From assembly GCA_964497635.1 (NCBI GenBank), contig CAZCDB010000016.1:1-25785 (forward strand): a stretch of DNA of 25,785 nucleotides. The letters are read 5' to 3'. Positions 24,283 through 25,785 of the stretch are shown here, in pieces. The DNA is from CAMDWQ01 sp964497635 (GTDB lineage: Bacteria > Omnitrophota > Gorgyraeia > 2-02-FULL-51-18). How positions within the stretch are numbered: the stretch's first letter is position 1; each line of letters opens with the position of its first letter. Below the pieces are notes generated by a model. That model was not told the origin of the DNA. It ran no database searches and saw nothing but the letters and a program-made list of their open reading frames with translations. The translations under genes and the position numbers were made by a program.

Positions 24283-24329
24283 GGCACGCATTGTTTCCTA
24301 AAAAATTTAATCAATGGAGAGATCAAGAG

Positions 24330-25785
24330 ATGAACGAGATGGAAGCCCAGGTCCAGTCAGTCTACACTAAGTTTAAACCCGCCGTAGAGGCGATTCGTAA
24401 AAAATTGGGGCGACCCGTAACCCTCGCCGAAAAGATCTTAGCGGCGCATGCGGCCGATCTATCTTCGCAGGAATTTAAGCGAGGCGAAAGTTATCTTGTT
24501 TTAAGACCGGACCGGGTGGCGATGCAGGACGCGACAGCGCAGATGGCCATTCTGCAATTCATGCAAGCGGGACGCGATACGGTGGCGGTGCCCTCAACGA
24601 TTCACTGCGATCATTTGATTTTGGCACGCTCAGGCGCAGCTGAAGACATGAAAAATGCGTTGGACACTAATCGCGAAGTTTATGATTTTCTAAAGTCTGC
24701 CGGTGCGCGCTACGGGATGGGTTTTTGGAAGCCAGGTGCTGGAATTATTCATCAAGTTGTCTTGGAAAACTATGCGTTTCCGGGTGCTTTGATTATTGGC
24801 ACCGATTCTCACACGCCCAATGGTGGTGGTCTTGGGATGCTCGCCATAGGTGTCGGTGGAGCCGATGCAGCGGATGTGATGGCGGGACTGACTTGGGAAG
24901 TAAAGTGTCCTAAGTTGATCGGTGTGAAGTTGACCGGGTCTCTTAATGGCTGGGCTTCCGCTAAAGATGTGATTTTAAAACTTTGTGGAATTTTGACGGT
25001 GAAGGGCGGCACGGACAAAATCGTCGAATATTTCGGTCCCGGAACAAAATCGCTCAGTTGCACCGGCAAGGGCACGATCACCAACATGGGCGCCGAGCTG
25101 GGTGCCACGACGTCTGTGTTTCCTTATGATGAGCGGATGGCGGATTATCTTCGAGCGACCAAGCGTGAGGGTGTGGCCAAGCTTGCGGATGCGTCCAAAG
25201 AATTTTTAGTGGCGGATCCTGAAGTTGAAAAAGATCCCAAAAAGTATTTTGATGAAGTGATTGAGATCGATCTTTCGACGCTGGAACCCCACATTGTTGG
25301 GCCGCACACACCAGATTTAGCAAGGCCTGTGTCGCAATTTGCTAAGGAAGTCAAAGAAAAAGGGTATCCGGTGGTCGTCAAGGCGGCACTGATCGGTAGT
25401 TGCACCAACTCCTCCTACGAGGACATTGGTCGCGCGGCGCATGTGGCGACCCAAGCCAAAAAAGCAGGGCTTAAATCCGCTAGCTTCTTTTTGATTTCCC
25501 CAGGCTCAGACCAGATTCAGAATACGATTCGTCGTGACGGGCAGCTCCAAGCCCTCGAGAGTATCGGTGGTACCGTGCTTGCCAACGCTTGCGGCCCTTG
25601 TATCGGCCAGTGGAAGCGTGAAGATATCCAAAAGGGGGAGTCCAATTCGATTGTCAGTTCCTTCAACCGTAATTTTCCCGCACGCAATGACGGAAACGCC
25701 GAAACCCTTTCTTTTATCGGTTCTCCGGAGCTTGTCACGGCTTATGCGATTGCCGGACGCCTGGATTTTAATCCGCTAAAAGATA
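24330..25785 (+). CDS. acn: Aconitate hydratase, mitochondrial-type, 3' end off the window
   Basis: Aconitase interconverts citrate and isocitrate with a 4Fe-4S cluster. The first 485 residues are visible and the frame runs off the right edge; family members have about 750 or more. The cluster cysteines are in GSCTNSS (Cys358) and ACGPCIGQW (Cys421 and Cys424), identical in number to mature pig mitochondrial aconitase. The sequence is also of that subtype: RPDRVAMQDATAQMAILQF, VPSTIHCDHLI, GTDSHTPNGGGLGMLAIGVGG, TNMGAELGATTSVFPYDERM and SFNRNFPARNDGN. The ATG at 24330 follows GGAGAG. Together with glutamate synthase this points to 2-oxoglutarate supply through citrate. It is divergent from the ALG10-like gene. 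Confidence 0.97.
   Translation, partial: MNEMEAQVQSVYTKFKPAVEAIRKKLGRPVTLAEKILAAHAADLSSQEFKRGESYLVLRPDRVAMQDATAQMAILQFMQAGRDTVAVPSTIHCDHLILARSGAAEDMKNALDTNREVYDFLKSAGARYGMGFWKPGAGIIHQVVLENYAFPGALIIGTDSHTPNGGGLGMLAIGVGGADAADVMAGLTWEVKCPKLIGVKLTGSLNGWASAKDVILKLCGILTVKGGTDKIVEYFGPGTKSLSCTGKGTITNMGAELGATTSVFPYDERMADYLRATKREGVAKLADASKEFLVADPEVEKDPKKYFDEVIEIDLSTLEPHIVGPHTPDLARPVSQFAKEVKEKGYPVVVKAALIGSCTNSSYEDIGRAAHVATQAKKAGLKSASFFLISPGSDQIQNTIRRDGQLQALESIGGTVLANACGPCIGQWKREDIQKGESNSIVSSFNRNFPARNDGNAETLSFIGSPELVTAYAIAGRLDFNPLKD

Overview
The window looks like a piece of a metagenome-assembled bacterial scaffold. Two runs of exactly 100 N (2793-2892 and 19404-19503) are scaffold gaps, and open frames that appear to run through them are not real fusions. 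The most telling taxonomic marker is the secreted protein at 21788-23014, whose mature N-terminus reads EDVNISTYYPSPYGAY. I associate this signature with Omnitrophota (OP3) and neighbouring uncultured lineages. Together with a very large secreted repeat protein, this makes an Omnitrophota-like bacterium my best guess. That is an inference, not something the sequence proves.

Left part (1-7758, plus strand): the 3' end of gltB and the 5' part of gltD (glutamate synthase) run into gap 1. After the gap comes a tightly packed set: a LuxE-family acyl-protein synthetase (5' end lost), a LuxC-family acyl-CoA reductase, a GH57 glycosidase and the universal ATPase/GTPase YchF. LuxE and LuxC together would reduce fatty acids to aldehydes. 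No luciferase or LuxD is visible, so this is more likely lipid chemistry than light production.

Centre (7812-16607, minus strand): one 2,931-residue secreted protein fills about a third of the window. Its order is: signal peptide; a 25-residue-repeat (YD/MORN-like) module; a Pro/Thr linker; two copies of a roughly 290-residue domain; an Ala-rich helical stalk; a linker; a third copy of the domain; a stalk of about 700 residues; and a second YD/MORN-like module homologous to the first. The bookended design and the domain, itself an internal duplication, are the most novel content of the window.

Right part (16926-25785): a probable operon follows an AT-rich divergent promoter region. It encodes a LacD-type class I aldolase, an HD-GYP phosphodiesterase and a DnaJ-family chaperone cut by gap 2. 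After the gap come a cupredoxin-like protein (5' end lost), a bidirectional terminator, a minus-strand PF06181-like membrane protein, an OGG-type 8-oxoguanine glycosylase, the YYPSPYG secreted protein, a minus-strand ALG10/DIE2-like glucosyltransferase and the 5' two thirds of a mitochondrial-type aconitase. GltBD, aldolase and aconitase are ordinary central metabolism. The accessory interest lies in the cell-surface proteins and in the promoters in front of them. I saw no rRNA, tRNA, CRISPR array, insertion sequence or integrase.
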